DNA of 8,496 nt from DATIHT01 sp035480415 (GCA_035480415.1 DATIHT010000049.1:1-8496); one strand, 5' to 3'; shown: positions 1 to 5,981, counted from the stretch's first letter. Notes: generated from the sequence alone by a model not told the origin. Translations and numbers: made by a program.

Positions 1-1
1 A

Positions 2-280
2 AATTGCGCTTCCGGTGTATATATTCCCGGCCTTGCGCCAACATATATAGCCACACTTCCCAAAGACACAAAAGGCGGACTCAGCACTATGACAAATTGC
101 ACTGCAGGAGGATTTTACCGATCATTTTGGTACAAATCTGACGGTCTAAATTACAAAGTCTCAAGCCATTGTGCAGCAGAAGGAACAATAAATGCCCAGG
201 ATCCTCTCGTGGATCCTTGTAATACAACAGTTTCCTGGGCAATTTACAATATAGGGGCAACCTGCGCGGCAGGTTATTAA
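2..280 (+). CDS. Type IV pilin / pseudopilin-like protein, C-terminal part (cut by window edge)
   Basis: The frame is open from the first complete codon of the window to a TAA at 278-280, giving the last 92 residues of a protein whose start lies outside. It aligns by eye with the downstream pilin: YIPGLAPTYIATLPKD here matches WIPGLVTGNYIRQLPLD there, HCAAEG matches HCAIEG, and WAIYN matches YAIYS. The segment IPGL...Y(I)..LP.D is typical of type II secretion/type IV pseudopilin globular domains, just after the N-terminal helix. Five cysteines are visible (residues 2, 33, 57, 73 and 88 of the visible part), suggesting a disulfide-stabilised extracellular domain. The N-terminal methylation motif is not in the window, so family membership rests on similarity to the neighbour. 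Only 3 bp separate it from the next gene, so the two are probably co-transcribed. A 7-bp inverted repeat (198-204 with 211-217) lies within it and is probably incidental. Confidence 0.8.
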   Translation, partial: NCASGVYIPGLAPTYIATLPKDTKGGLSTMTNCTAGGFYRSFWYKSDGLNYKVSSHCAAEGTINAQDPLVDPCNTTVSWAIYNIGATCAAGY

Positions 281-283
281 AAT

Positions 284-850
284 ATGAAGAATTTCACTAA
301 AAAATCGGGCTTCACACTAATCGAGCTTTTGGTTGCAATATCAATAATTGGAATCTTGACAGCTGTGGGCGTTAATACCTTTGAAAACTCGCAGGGTCGC
401 GCGCGCGATTCCAAAAGACAGGAAGATCTAAAATCTATAGAAAAAGCACTCGAATTGTACTATCAAGACAACAAAGCCTACCCAACCACAGGTTTGGCAA
501 GGTGGAGCACTTGCACAGGAGCCCCTTATGTAACACAAACCACCAACGGTTGGATTCCCGGCCTAGTCACTGGAAACTATATTAGACAGTTACCGCTTGA
601 TCCAAAAAGAGGCACAAGTACTGCCGCTATGGCAAACACATATAGCAACGGGGCCGGAACTTCGGTGTTTTGCTATGTCTACCTATCGAACGGGACAGAC
701 TATAAAATGTATGCCCATTGTGCGATTGAAGGAAAAGGGATCGATACAAACAACGTCTTTTATCATGGCGGGGCTCTAAACTACAACTGCGATAATGGAG
801 GTCTGAGCTACACCTACGCAATCTATTCAGACGGTGGTGTTGGCTTCTAG
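284..850 (+). CDS. Type IV pilin / type II secretion pseudopilin with class III signal peptide
   Basis: A 188-residue prepilin. The leader is short and basic (MKNFTKKSG), followed by the prepilin peptidase site G9/F10 and the hydrophobic helix FTLIELLVAISIIGILTAV. Glu at mature position 5 (residue 14) is present, as needed for pilus subunit assembly. After the helix comes an amphipathic stretch (DSKRQEDLKSIEKALELYY, about 42-60) and a globular domain with a LPLDPKRG motif (103-110) typical of PulG/GspG-like subunits. Four cysteines (77, 130, 146, 169) probably form disulfides. Expected role: subunit of an extracellular fibre for attachment or DNA uptake, inserted in the membrane after leader cleavage. 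It starts 3 bp after the upstream paralogue's stop, with only a weak AGG at 271-273 as a possible ribosome site. Its stop is 2 bp from the end of the opposing methyltransferase gene. Whether it is a major or minor pilin cannot be told. Confidence 0.9.
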   Translation: MKNFTKKSGFTLIELLVAISIIGILTAVGVNTFENSQGRARDSKRQEDLKSIEKALELYYQDNKAYPTTGLARWSTCTGAPYVTQTTNGWIPGLVTGNYIRQLPLDPKRGTSTAAMANTYSNGAGTSVFCYVYLSNGTDYKMYAHCAIEGKGIDTNNVFYHGGALNYNCDNGGLSYTYAIYSDGGVGF

Positions 851-852
851 CT

Positions 853-1371
853 TTAAATCGCTCGAAATAGAACAATTCCCAAAGAAACCATTACATTCAA
901 AGAGACATTTATTCCGTACATCGGAATCTCGGCAATCACATCACAAGCATTCAGTGTTTCTTTTGAACACCCAAACGTTTCGTGCCCCACAACAAACGCA
1001 ATTGGCTCAGAATAATCAATTTTCCTAAAATCCACAGCCTTCTTATCCTGCTCTATTGCTACAACTTTTATTTTTGAGTTTTGATTTTTGAGTTTGACAA
1101 TTGCTTCGACGGCTGTCGAAGCATACTCCCACTCCACCCACTTATCTGTTCCAATAGAAGCCTTAGCAATTCTAGGATTTGGTGGCGTCTCAGAATCCCC
1201 ACAGAGATAGATACACTTTGCACCAATCGCATCGGCAAGTCTAAAAATAGAACCGATATTATAAGTATCCAAAACGTTGTCACAAACAATATAAATCTCT
1301 CTGCGTTTTATTTTGGCAAGTTGTGCTTTTGTAGGCTCACTCACCCTAAGTTCTTTTGCTGCAAGTTTCAT
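853..1371 (-). CDS. SpoU/TrmH family RNA 2'-O-ribose methyltransferase
   Basis: A 172-residue protein consisting of a bare SPOUT catalytic domain. All three family motifs are visible: motif 1 NIGSIFRLADAIGA (38-51, with Asn38 and Arg44), motif 2 VVGHETFG (127-134, with Glu131) and motif 3 IPMYGINVSLNV (149-160, the trefoil-knot SAM-binding segment). It should transfer a methyl group from SAM to a ribose 2'-OH in tRNA or rRNA. No N-terminal RNA-binding extension of the RlmB type is present. The size resembles TrmL/TrmH-like minimal enzymes, but the target cannot be assigned. Met161 occupies a position that is usually Ser or Ala. The loop KLKNQNSKIK (93-102) is encoded by a 14-bp tandem repeat. 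The start ATG lacks a clear Shine-Dalgarno sequence and lies 16 bp downstream of a strong hairpin. The gene converges on the pilin gene with a 2-bp gap. Confidence 0.9.
   Translation of the reverse strand: MKLAAKELRVSEPTKAQLAKIKRREIYIVCDNVLDTYNIGSIFRLADAIGAKCIYLCGDSETPPNPRIAKASIGTDKWVEWEYASTAVEAIVKLKNQNSKIKVVAIEQDKKAVDFRKIDYSEPIAFVVGHETFGCSKETLNACDVIAEIPMYGINVSLNVMVSLGIVLFRAI
1067..1094. repeat. 14-bp tandem repeat inside the methyltransferase gene
   Basis: Two consecutive copies, TTTATTTTTGAGTT (1067-1080) and TTGATTTTTGAGTT (1081-1094), differ at one base. They lie inside the SpoU-type gene and encode, on the minus strand, the lysine/asparagine-rich loop KLKNQNSKIK. The surrounding residues (AVEAI ... 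VVAIEQ) match the usual family pattern, where this loop is shorter. The unit length is not a multiple of three. Confidence 0.75.
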
Positions 1372-1385
1372 TAGGGAATCTTACC

Positions 1386-1444
1386 AAAAAATTTCGAGGT
1401 GCGTCCTCGGGATTGGCATCGGAGAGGACGTTCCTCGAAATTTT
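1386..1444 (-). terminator. Possible rho-independent terminator of glmS (hairpin plus T-run)
   Basis: Read on the minus strand, downstream of glmS, the large hairpin (arms 1424-1444 and 1388-1408) is followed by a run of six T, partly inside the stem base (complement of 1386-1391). This has the form of an intrinsic terminator, though the hairpin is long and the T-run overlaps the stem. It lies 15 bp before the trmH-like start, so if it terminates efficiently that gene needs its own promoter or read-through. It could instead be a repeat element with no terminator role. Confidence 0.4.
1388..1444. repeat. Palindromic repeat element, intergenic copy
   Basis: A 21-bp inverted repeat with 2 mismatches: the left arm 1388-1408 begins AAAATTTCGAGG and ends CGTCCTC, the right arm 1424-1444 begins GAGGACG and ends CCTCGAAATTTT, and the loop is 15 nt. 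The core pattern TTCGAGG-N4-TCCTCG ... GAGGA-N4-CCTCGAA matches the palindrome at 6883-6926 inside the prenyl synthase gene, so the two look like members of one repeat family. It lies in the 199-bp glmS-trmH gap. Confidence 0.7.
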
Positions 1445-1463
1445 GCGCTATTTACCTCGACAC

Positions 1464-1477
1464 ATTCGTCTACGAAT
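1464..1477. repeat. Small perfect inverted repeat (6-bp arms)
   Basis: ATTCGT (1464-1469), a 2-nt spacer, then ACGAAT (1472-1477). It lies between the glmS 3' relic and the larger palindrome. The loop is too short for a stable RNA hairpin, so it may be an operator-like dyad or have no function. No regulator can be assigned. Confidence 0.35.
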
Positions 1478-1491
1478 TTATAAGTGGGGTT

Positions 1492-1530
1492 TTATTTTAC
1501 AGTCACGCTTTTGGCAATATTGCGAGGCTT
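1492..1530 (-). pseudogene. Relic of a second glmS 3' end (last 12 codons plus stop)
   Basis: On the minus strand these 39 bp read KPRNIAKSVTVK followed by TAA, exactly the last 12 residues and stop of the intact glmS at 1571-1609. By direct comparison 28 of 39 bases agree, and all 11 differences are synonymous (for example AGA versus CGC for Arg and TCA versus AGC for Ser). The relic lies 40 bp past the intact stop, on the same strand. Upstream of the Lys codon the frame stays open but no longer resembles GlmS. The synonymous-only divergence means this was once part of a selected coding sequence, not a recent local duplication. It could be left from a tandem paralogue, from replacement of glmS by a foreign copy, or from integration of an element at the glmS 3' end. 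Confidence 0.85.
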
Positions 1531-1570
1531 TAGCCCCGCAGCGTTAGCGAGGAGCGCAAACCCAAAAATA

Positions 1571-3364
1571 TTACTTCACAGTTACTGACTTGGCAATATT
1601 TCTGGGTTTATCTACGTTATTCCCAAGCTCCACCGTCATAAAATACGCCAACAGCTGTAGCGGAACAACATTCATAACAGCGCCGGCATCCAAACAATCC
1701 GGAACAGGCAGAAAATAATCGAAACCCTCAAGTTCAAACGGCGCAATACCAATAACTTCTGCACCGCGCGCCCTAACTTCCGAAATAGCATTAACAACAC
1801 CGCTCTTTGCCTCGTCATTAGAAAGCGCAAAGATAACTGGTACGCCCTTCTCCATCAAAGTTATCGCATAATGCTTTAAATCCCCGGCAGGGATCGCATG
1901 AGCATGCTTATATGTACCCTCGATTATCTTTACCATTCCTTCCTTTACGATATTGAAGTTCTGATATTTCCCAAGCAAAAATATATCCTTTGCGCCAACA
2001 AGTTTTTTGGCAAGCATTTCAACAACCATCATGTTGTTCTCATCTTCCAAATACTTCTCCATCTTAAGTGCGAGCATCTGAAGAGATTTAACTGCTTCTT
2101 TTTGTTTTCCACCAACTATTTTGGCAACTAAATATCCCCAGGCAATCTGGGAAACAAAAACTTTCGTACTCATCACGCAAACCTCGGGTCCGGCATTGTT
2201 CATAAACTTAAAATCCGACATCCTAGTCATTGTCGAACCCTGCATGTTAACCAAAGTTGCAATTTTTACGCCTTTTTTCTTGGCAATTTCCAAAACCTCC
2301 AAGACATCGGCAGTTTCTCCGCTTTGCGAAGGGGCAATAATCAAATCGCCAACTTCAAAAAGTTTTACGTATTCCAAAGAATCTCCGCCAATTAAAGAAA
2401 CAGCCTCAACTCCGGCAAATTCCCTCAAGTAAAAAGCAATCTGGGCAGCAGCAATCCCCGCAGTACCACAACCAAGTGTGTAGACAGATTTTGCGCCCTT
2501 AATTGCTTTGGCAAAATCCGAAAGAGTATCAAAATTTTCCGAAAGAAGCTGTCTTATAACATAAGGGCTTTCGTTAATTTCCTTAAGCATAAAGTGTGCG
2601 TAACCTTCTTTATCTATCCTGTTGTCTTCAATGTCGATTTTCTCCAATACGTAATTAATCTGCTTACCGGATTTAATATCAAAAAGCTCTACTTTGCCGT
2701 CTTTGCAAGCCACCATCTGGCCGTTTTCTACAACCAGCATTTGTTCAACATAAGGCGCAAAAGAAAGAGTGTCAGAAGAAAGATAAACTTCATCCTCGCC
2801 GACACCAACGACAAGCGGCGAGCCATTTCTGGCTGCAATTACCTCACCATCTTTAGTTGCCAAAATGATCGTGTTCCTGCCATCCAGCTTCAAAAACGCA
2901 GCCCTCACCGCATCTTTCAGCGTAATTCCGCGTTCCCTTCCGCTTCTTTCTGCGTTTAACTCTTTCTCGATCAACCTTACAATCACTTCAGTGTCAGTTT
3001 CTGTTTCAAACACCATTCCATTTTCAATCAAACTTTTTTTCAACTCTGCAAAATTTTCAACAATACCGTTTTGTGCCAAAACAAAAGATTTATCCGAAGA
3101 AAAATGAGGATGCGCGTTTGTTTGCGTTATTCCACCATGCGTTGCCCAGCGCGTATGGCCAATGCCTATAAATGATTCCGGCAGCTCTAATTTTTTGCCA
3201 ATATCACCAATTGCGCCGATTTGTTTGGAAGCGTGAATCTGCCCACCGTCAACCACGGCAACACCCCACGAATCATAGCCGCGATATTCAAGCCGCTTTA
3301 AGCCGCCAAAAATGATATTTGCAGCGTCACGCTGTTTACCAACGTAACCAAAAATTCCACACAT
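1571..3364 (-). CDS. glmS: Glutamine--fructose-6-phosphate aminotransferase (isomerizing)
   Basis: A 597-residue cytosolic enzyme that makes glucosamine-6-phosphate from fructose-6-phosphate and glutamine, the entry to UDP-GlcNAc for peptidoglycan and glycans. The N-terminal class II glutaminase domain (about 1-235) begins MCGIFGYVG with nucleophile Cys2, followed by RLEYRGYDS, GHTRWATHG (69-77), QNGIVENF (98-105) and TDTE (123-126). Two SIS domains follow (about 285-415 and 450-590), with SQSGET at 346-351 and STK at 399-401. Residues I align to E. coli Lys485, Glu488, His504 and Lys603 are kept (Lys479, Glu482, His498, Lys592), so the enzyme should be active. Oddities: the CGTS sugar-phosphate motif reads CGTAG, the HGP motif reads HYA, and a loop at about 138-149 is expanded. 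The ATG puts the catalytic Cys at position 2, which fixes the start. No Shine-Dalgarno motif is seen. A decayed second 3' end lies just downstream. Confidence 0.97.
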   Translation of the reverse strand: MCGIFGYVGKQRDAANIIFGGLKRLEYRGYDSWGVAVVDGGQIHASKQIGAIGDIGKKLELPESFIGIGHTRWATHGGITQTNAHPHFSSDKSFVLAQNGIVENFAELKKSLIENGMVFETETDTEVIVRLIEKELNAERSGRERGITLKDAVRAAFLKLDGRNTIILATKDGEVIAARNGSPLVVGVGEDEVYLSSDTLSFAPYVEQMLVVENGQMVACKDGKVELFDIKSGKQINYVLEKIDIEDNRIDKEGYAHFMLKEINESPYVIRQLLSENFDTLSDFAKAIKGAKSVYTLGCGTAGIAAAQIAFYLREFAGVEAVSLIGGDSLEYVKLFEVGDLIIAPSQSGETADVLEVLEIAKKKGVKIATLVNMQGSTMTRMSDFKFMNNAGPEVCVMSTKVFVSQIAWGYLVAKIVGGKQKEAVKSLQMLALKMEKYLEDENNMMVVEMLAKKLVGAKDIFLLGKYQNFNIVKEGMVKIIEGTYKHAHAIPAGDLKHYAITLMEKGVPVIFALSNDEAKSGVVNAISEVRARGAEVIGIAPFELEGFDYFLPVPDCLDAGAVMNVVPLQLLAYFMTVELGNNVDKPRNIAKSVTVK

Positions 3365-3412
3365 ATTTTATTTTTATTGGAAAGTATTAGAAGTTAATTA
3401 TTCCGTTCCGAA

Positions 3413-3429
3413 GTCCGGCACAGCCGGAC
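3413..3429. repeat. GC-rich inverted repeat GTCCGGC/GCCGGAC
   Basis: Perfect 7-bp arms (3413-3419 and 3423-3429) around a 3-nt loop, upstream of glmS and much richer in G+C than its surroundings. No T-run follows on either strand, so it is not a typical terminator. It resembles, in reverse orientation, the hairpin at 3494-3509, which suggests a degenerate repeat pair filling this gap. Confidence 0.6.
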
Positions 3430-3493
3430 GAAGGACGGGAAGGCATCCGCAGATTCAGCTCGCCAAATAGACGGCTTTTCGACCTTTACGTCC

Positions 3494-3509
3494 GTCCGTT
3501 TTACCGGAC
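3494..3509. repeat. GC-rich inverted repeat GTCCG/CGGAC
   Basis: Five-bp arms (3494-3498 and 3505-3509) with a 6-nt loop. On the minus strand it reads GTCCGGTAAAACGGACGGACG, a shortened variant of the plus-strand sequence starting at 3413. The two hairpins thus form a larger inverted arrangement about 100 bp long upstream of glmS. The rest of the 288-bp gap (3365-3652) shows no gene, no glmS-ribozyme-like core that I can recognise and no convincing promoter boxes. Confidence 0.45.
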
Positions 3510-3562
3510 AGGACCTCCTTCTCCTCGTATTCACAATCAGCTCTAATTTGTTTTGTTCTTCT

Positions 3563-3590
3563 ACCAACTATGAACTACAAACTACCAACT
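3563..3590. repeat. Four 7-bp tandem repeats (ACCAACT-like)
   Basis: Four contiguous heptamers, ACCAACT, ATGAACT, ACAAACT and ACCAACT, follow consensus A-N-N-AACT. They lie in the gap between the 191-residue protein gene and glmS. The first and last units are identical. No coding role is seen. Confidence 0.75.
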
Positions 3591-3652
3591 AATTGGACCA
3601 CACGCTTTTAAAATAACTTTTAAAGTACTTTCCTGTCGCTAATTATACCAAA

Positions 3653-4228
3653 CTACCCTATTTTGGCTCGAATTTGATTTAAAAGTTCAGGAGTATCTGG
3701 AATAAGCAAAGTATATAATTCCCCAATATTGTCAGATGGCGACATATCCCGACTACTCACACCGTATTTTATTTTATGAAACAATTTTTGTTCCCAAATA
3801 GCTTCAAATCTAGGAAAATACACTACAACATCTAGTGGTTCAGGCAGCTCTATGTGACTTAAATTAAAACCTTTACTCTCCACACCCATAACCTTCCGTG
3901 CACTAGAAGTATTTTCAGTCACCTCCACGGGTCCACTAGCTGAACAAATAACGATCCGCCTACCTTTTTTTAGATCATCCTCTAAATCCTCTTTATGACT
4001 TACTCCAAAAAAACTCCCTCCAGCAAAATGAAAGTAGGCTTTTCCCAGGTCTTGGATATCTACGGTCTGCATGATATCGTGCATTAGCATATCACCATTC
4101 CTGCTCTTAAAAGTCCATTGATGAAGTGGAATAGGTCTGTCTGGTGGGAAAAGTAAAAACGGAACACCTCTTGTTGCTTTTATCGGTTCAAAGTTTGTAG
4201 CGTTACCTTCACTTCGTGGATCAGCCAT
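3653..4228 (-). CDS. Hypothetical protein, 191 residues, coupled to the sugar isomerase gene
   Basis: I do not recognise this family. The protein has no signal peptide, no membrane segment and no obvious nucleotide-binding motif. It looks like a soluble mixed alpha/beta protein. Visible features are a proline-rich stretch near the N-terminus (PFLLFPPDRPIP, 23-34), a glycine/phenylalanine patch (FHFAGGSFFGVSH, 66-78), a basic-acidic segment (KEDLEDDLKKGRR, 79-91) and a C-terminal helix (PELLNQIRAKIG). Its ATG directly abuts the TAA of the upstream isomerase gene, with no gap, which argues for translational coupling and a linked role, perhaps in sugar-phosphate or envelope metabolism. That link is inference from position only. 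Base use looks like that of its neighbours. A 288-bp gap with repeats follows before glmS, so it may be the last gene of its operon. Confidence 0.8.
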   Translation of the reverse strand: MADPRSEGNATNFEPIKATRGVPFLLFPPDRPIPLHQWTFKSRNGDMLMHDIMQTVDIQDLGKAYFHFAGGSFFGVSHKEDLEDDLKKGRRIVICSASGPVEVTENTSSARKVMGVESKGFNLSHIELPEPLDVVVYFPRFEAIWEQKLFHKIKYGVSSRDMSPSDNIGELYTLLIPDTPELLNQIRAKIG

Positions 4229-5266
4229 TTACGATTTTAGCTTGCTTTTGAAGTCTTCGACCATCTCAACAGGGGTTGGGTCTACTTTGTTTTTCTCCGA
4301 CAAATAATAAGCAGTAAAATCTGCAAAAATTAAAGAATTAAAGATTCTCTCAAAAGTATTTTTACCAGCCAGCTCCAGTTGCTCGGATTCAACCCCTTTT
4401 TTCCCAACAAGATCGGCGGTAACCTCATATCTTTTTAAATTCCTGTCATCGTCTTCATCGTCACGAAGCATTATCAAAAAATACTTGTCTCCCAGGTTCG
4501 AAAATCCAATCATTTCATTATGGTTAAGCTCCGAGAAAAAGTTCCAAAAAGCAGGATTTTTAGCATGTTCGTTAAACTTAATTTTCCAAACCATCGCAAG
4601 ACGAGCATATTTTTCATTTGCATAAATAACGGGGGTCTTTCCCTCTATCTTGCCAGCCAAGCGCACACCTTTTTTCTCCACATCGTCCATATCTTTTCCA
4701 ATTGCACTAACACTCTTTTTCATCTCATCAACCAAACCGGTAACAAGACCATGATTTTCTAAAATCTGCGCCATTGAGGCAACAAAATATCCGGTTCCCA
4801 TTCTTGGCTGGAAACCTTCATTTGGTATAGGCAGTTTCACAAATGGAATTCCATTATCACCGGCAATTTTCTCTATTTCTCCTCCACTTGCCAAGGCAAT
4901 TGCACTTAATTTTTCGCCGACAGCAGCCTGCATAGTACTAACTGTCTCTTCAGTATTTCCACTATACGAAGCAAAAATATTTAAAGTGGCACTATCCTTA
5001 GACTCGGGTATCAAATGATAACCATGATTAGTAACCATAGGAATCATCTTAGAAAATCCGTTTCTTTCCAGGTAGTCGCGGACAATAATTTCAAGAAGCT
5101 GCGAAGGAAAAGCCGACCCTCCCTCACCATAAAAAACTATGCGAGAAAAATCTCCTTCAAGTTTTATACCGTCGGCCAAGCCGAAACCCACTTCAAATTG
5201 TTTTGGAGAATCAATTATTGTTTGTCGAAGATTCGATTTATCAAATTCGTGGGGACTACTGTTCAT
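4229..5266 (-). CDS. Bifunctional phosphoglucose/phosphomannose isomerase (SIS family)
   Basis: A 345-residue SIS-fold enzyme of the PGI/PMI type known from archaea and some bacteria, interconverting fructose-6-phosphate with glucose-6-phosphate and mannose-6-phosphate. Visible motifs: GEGGSAFPSQ (47-56; the family usually has GMGGSAIGG), YSGNTEET (101-108, phosphate binding), QPRMGTGY (153-160), FNEHAKNPAFWN (231-242), ELNHNE (246-251) and the C-terminal DPTPVE (329-334). From memory of the Pyrobaculum enzyme, Glu233 and His249 correspond to its catalytic base and ring-opening histidine. It lies 10 bp after uppS and its stop abuts the next gene's start, so all three are likely on one transcript. 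It would supply fructose-6-phosphate to GlmS and mannose-6-phosphate for glycans. No Shine-Dalgarno motif precedes the ATG. The acidic cluster at 269-274 seems unusual but lies outside the motifs. Confidence 0.92.
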   Translation of the reverse strand: MNSSPHEFDKSNLRQTIIDSPKQFEVGFGLADGIKLEGDFSRIVFYGEGGSAFPSQLLEIIVRDYLERNGFSKMIPMVTNHGYHLIPESKDSATLNIFASYSGNTEETVSTMQAAVGEKLSAIALASGGEIEKIAGDNGIPFVKLPIPNEGFQPRMGTGYFVASMAQILENHGLVTGLVDEMKKSVSAIGKDMDDVEKKGVRLAGKIEGKTPVIYANEKYARLAMVWKIKFNEHAKNPAFWNFFSELNHNEMIGFSNLGDKYFLIMLRDDEDDDRNLKRYEVTADLVGKKGVESEQLELAGKNTFERIFNSLIFADFTAYYLSEKNKVDPTPVEMVEDFKSKLKS

Positions 5267-5276
5267 TGGTTATCTA

Positions 5277-5981
5277 TTACTGCCCGTATCTTCGCTGTCT
5301 TCTTGCAAAGTCAGAAATCGCGCGCTTCAACTCGGCCATATTAAAATCCGGGAAAAAAAGCTTGGAAAAATAAAGTTCTGTATATGCCGTCTGCCATGGC
5401 AAAATTCCGGAAGTTCTAAATTCGCCGGAAGTTCTAATTAAAAGATCCGGGTCCGGAATACCGGCAGTATCCAAATTTGCAGAGATTAATGTTTCATCAA
5501 TCTTTGCGGCTTTGATACCTTTTTTAATAATCTTCTTGAAAGCACGAATAATCTCGTCATGTCCGCCATAGTCAATGCAGATATTCAAAACGTAGGCAGT
5601 ATTCTTGGCGGTTTCGTGCTCTACTTTTTCTAAAACTTGTCTCAACAGCGCAGGAACCCTGTCTCGCCTGCCGATCCAATGAAACTTTACGTTCTCCTCA
5701 ACTAGTTCTTTTAAATGTTTTTTGAAAAAGCCGGCATAAATCTTCATAAGGTACTTAACCTCAAAAGGTTTTCTGTCCCAATTTTCTGTAGAAAATCCCC
5801 AAAGAGTTAAAACCTTCACACCCAAATTCCTAGAACCCTTAACTACATCCATGGCAGCCTCTAGCCCTTTTTTGTGGCCGTCGATAGTCTGAAGGCCATG
5901 CCTTTTGGCCCAGCGCCTATTACCATCCGGGATAATTACAACATGCTGCGGAACTGTTTTTTCAGAAGTTTTCTTCGGCAT
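5277..5981 (-). CDS. uppS: Isoprenyl transferase (undecaprenyl diphosphate synthase family)
   Basis: A 234-residue cis-prenyl transferase that condenses IPP onto an allylic diphosphate to make the long-chain polyprenyl diphosphate used as lipid carrier in wall and glycan synthesis, peripheral to the membrane. Conserved segments: IPDGNRRWAK (17-26, Asp19 being the catalytic/Mg-binding aspartate), GHKKG (35-39), LTLWGFSTENWDR (58-70), PDLLIRTSGEFR (178-189) and WQTAYTELYF (196-205, Glu202), plus the RRQRRYG tail. E. coli UppS is about 20 residues longer. Family substitutions include SG for GG in RTSGE and TSGILPW for the usual LSNFLLW. Product chain length cannot be told. It lies 110 bp after the prenyl synthase fusion gene, whose product would be its likely allylic primer, and 10 bp before the sugar isomerase gene. 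No Shine-Dalgarno sequence is visible. Confidence 0.95.
   Translation of the reverse strand: MPKKTSEKTVPQHVVIIPDGNRRWAKRHGLQTIDGHKKGLEAAMDVVKGSRNLGVKVLTLWGFSTENWDRKPFEVKYLMKIYAGFFKKHLKELVEENVKFHWIGRRDRVPALLRQVLEKVEHETAKNTAYVLNICIDYGGHDEIIRAFKKIIKKGIKAAKIDETLISANLDTAGIPDPDLLIRTSGEFRTSGILPWQTAYTELYFSKLFFPDFNMAELKRAISDFARRQRRYGQ

Noticed and set aside
1356..1547. Plus-strand frame of 63 codons across the glmS-trmH gap
   Set aside because: It is composed of the palindromic repeat and the antisense of the glmS relic. No homology or start signal supports a gene.
1531..1570. Tn7-like transposon end downstream of glmS
   Set aside because: The location is right for a Tn7-type insertion, but no terminal repeats, 5-bp target duplication or transposase gene can be seen, so it stays a possible history only.
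3563..3590. CRISPR array
   Set aside because: The repeat units are 7 bp, contiguous and without spacers; this is a tandem repeat. No cas gene is present.
3365..3652. glmS ribozyme or riboswitch in the leader of glmS
   Set aside because: I looked for a conserved ribozyme core near the glmS start and saw only GC-rich hairpins, a heptamer array and AT-rich sequence. A covariance search would be decisive; without it no claim is made.
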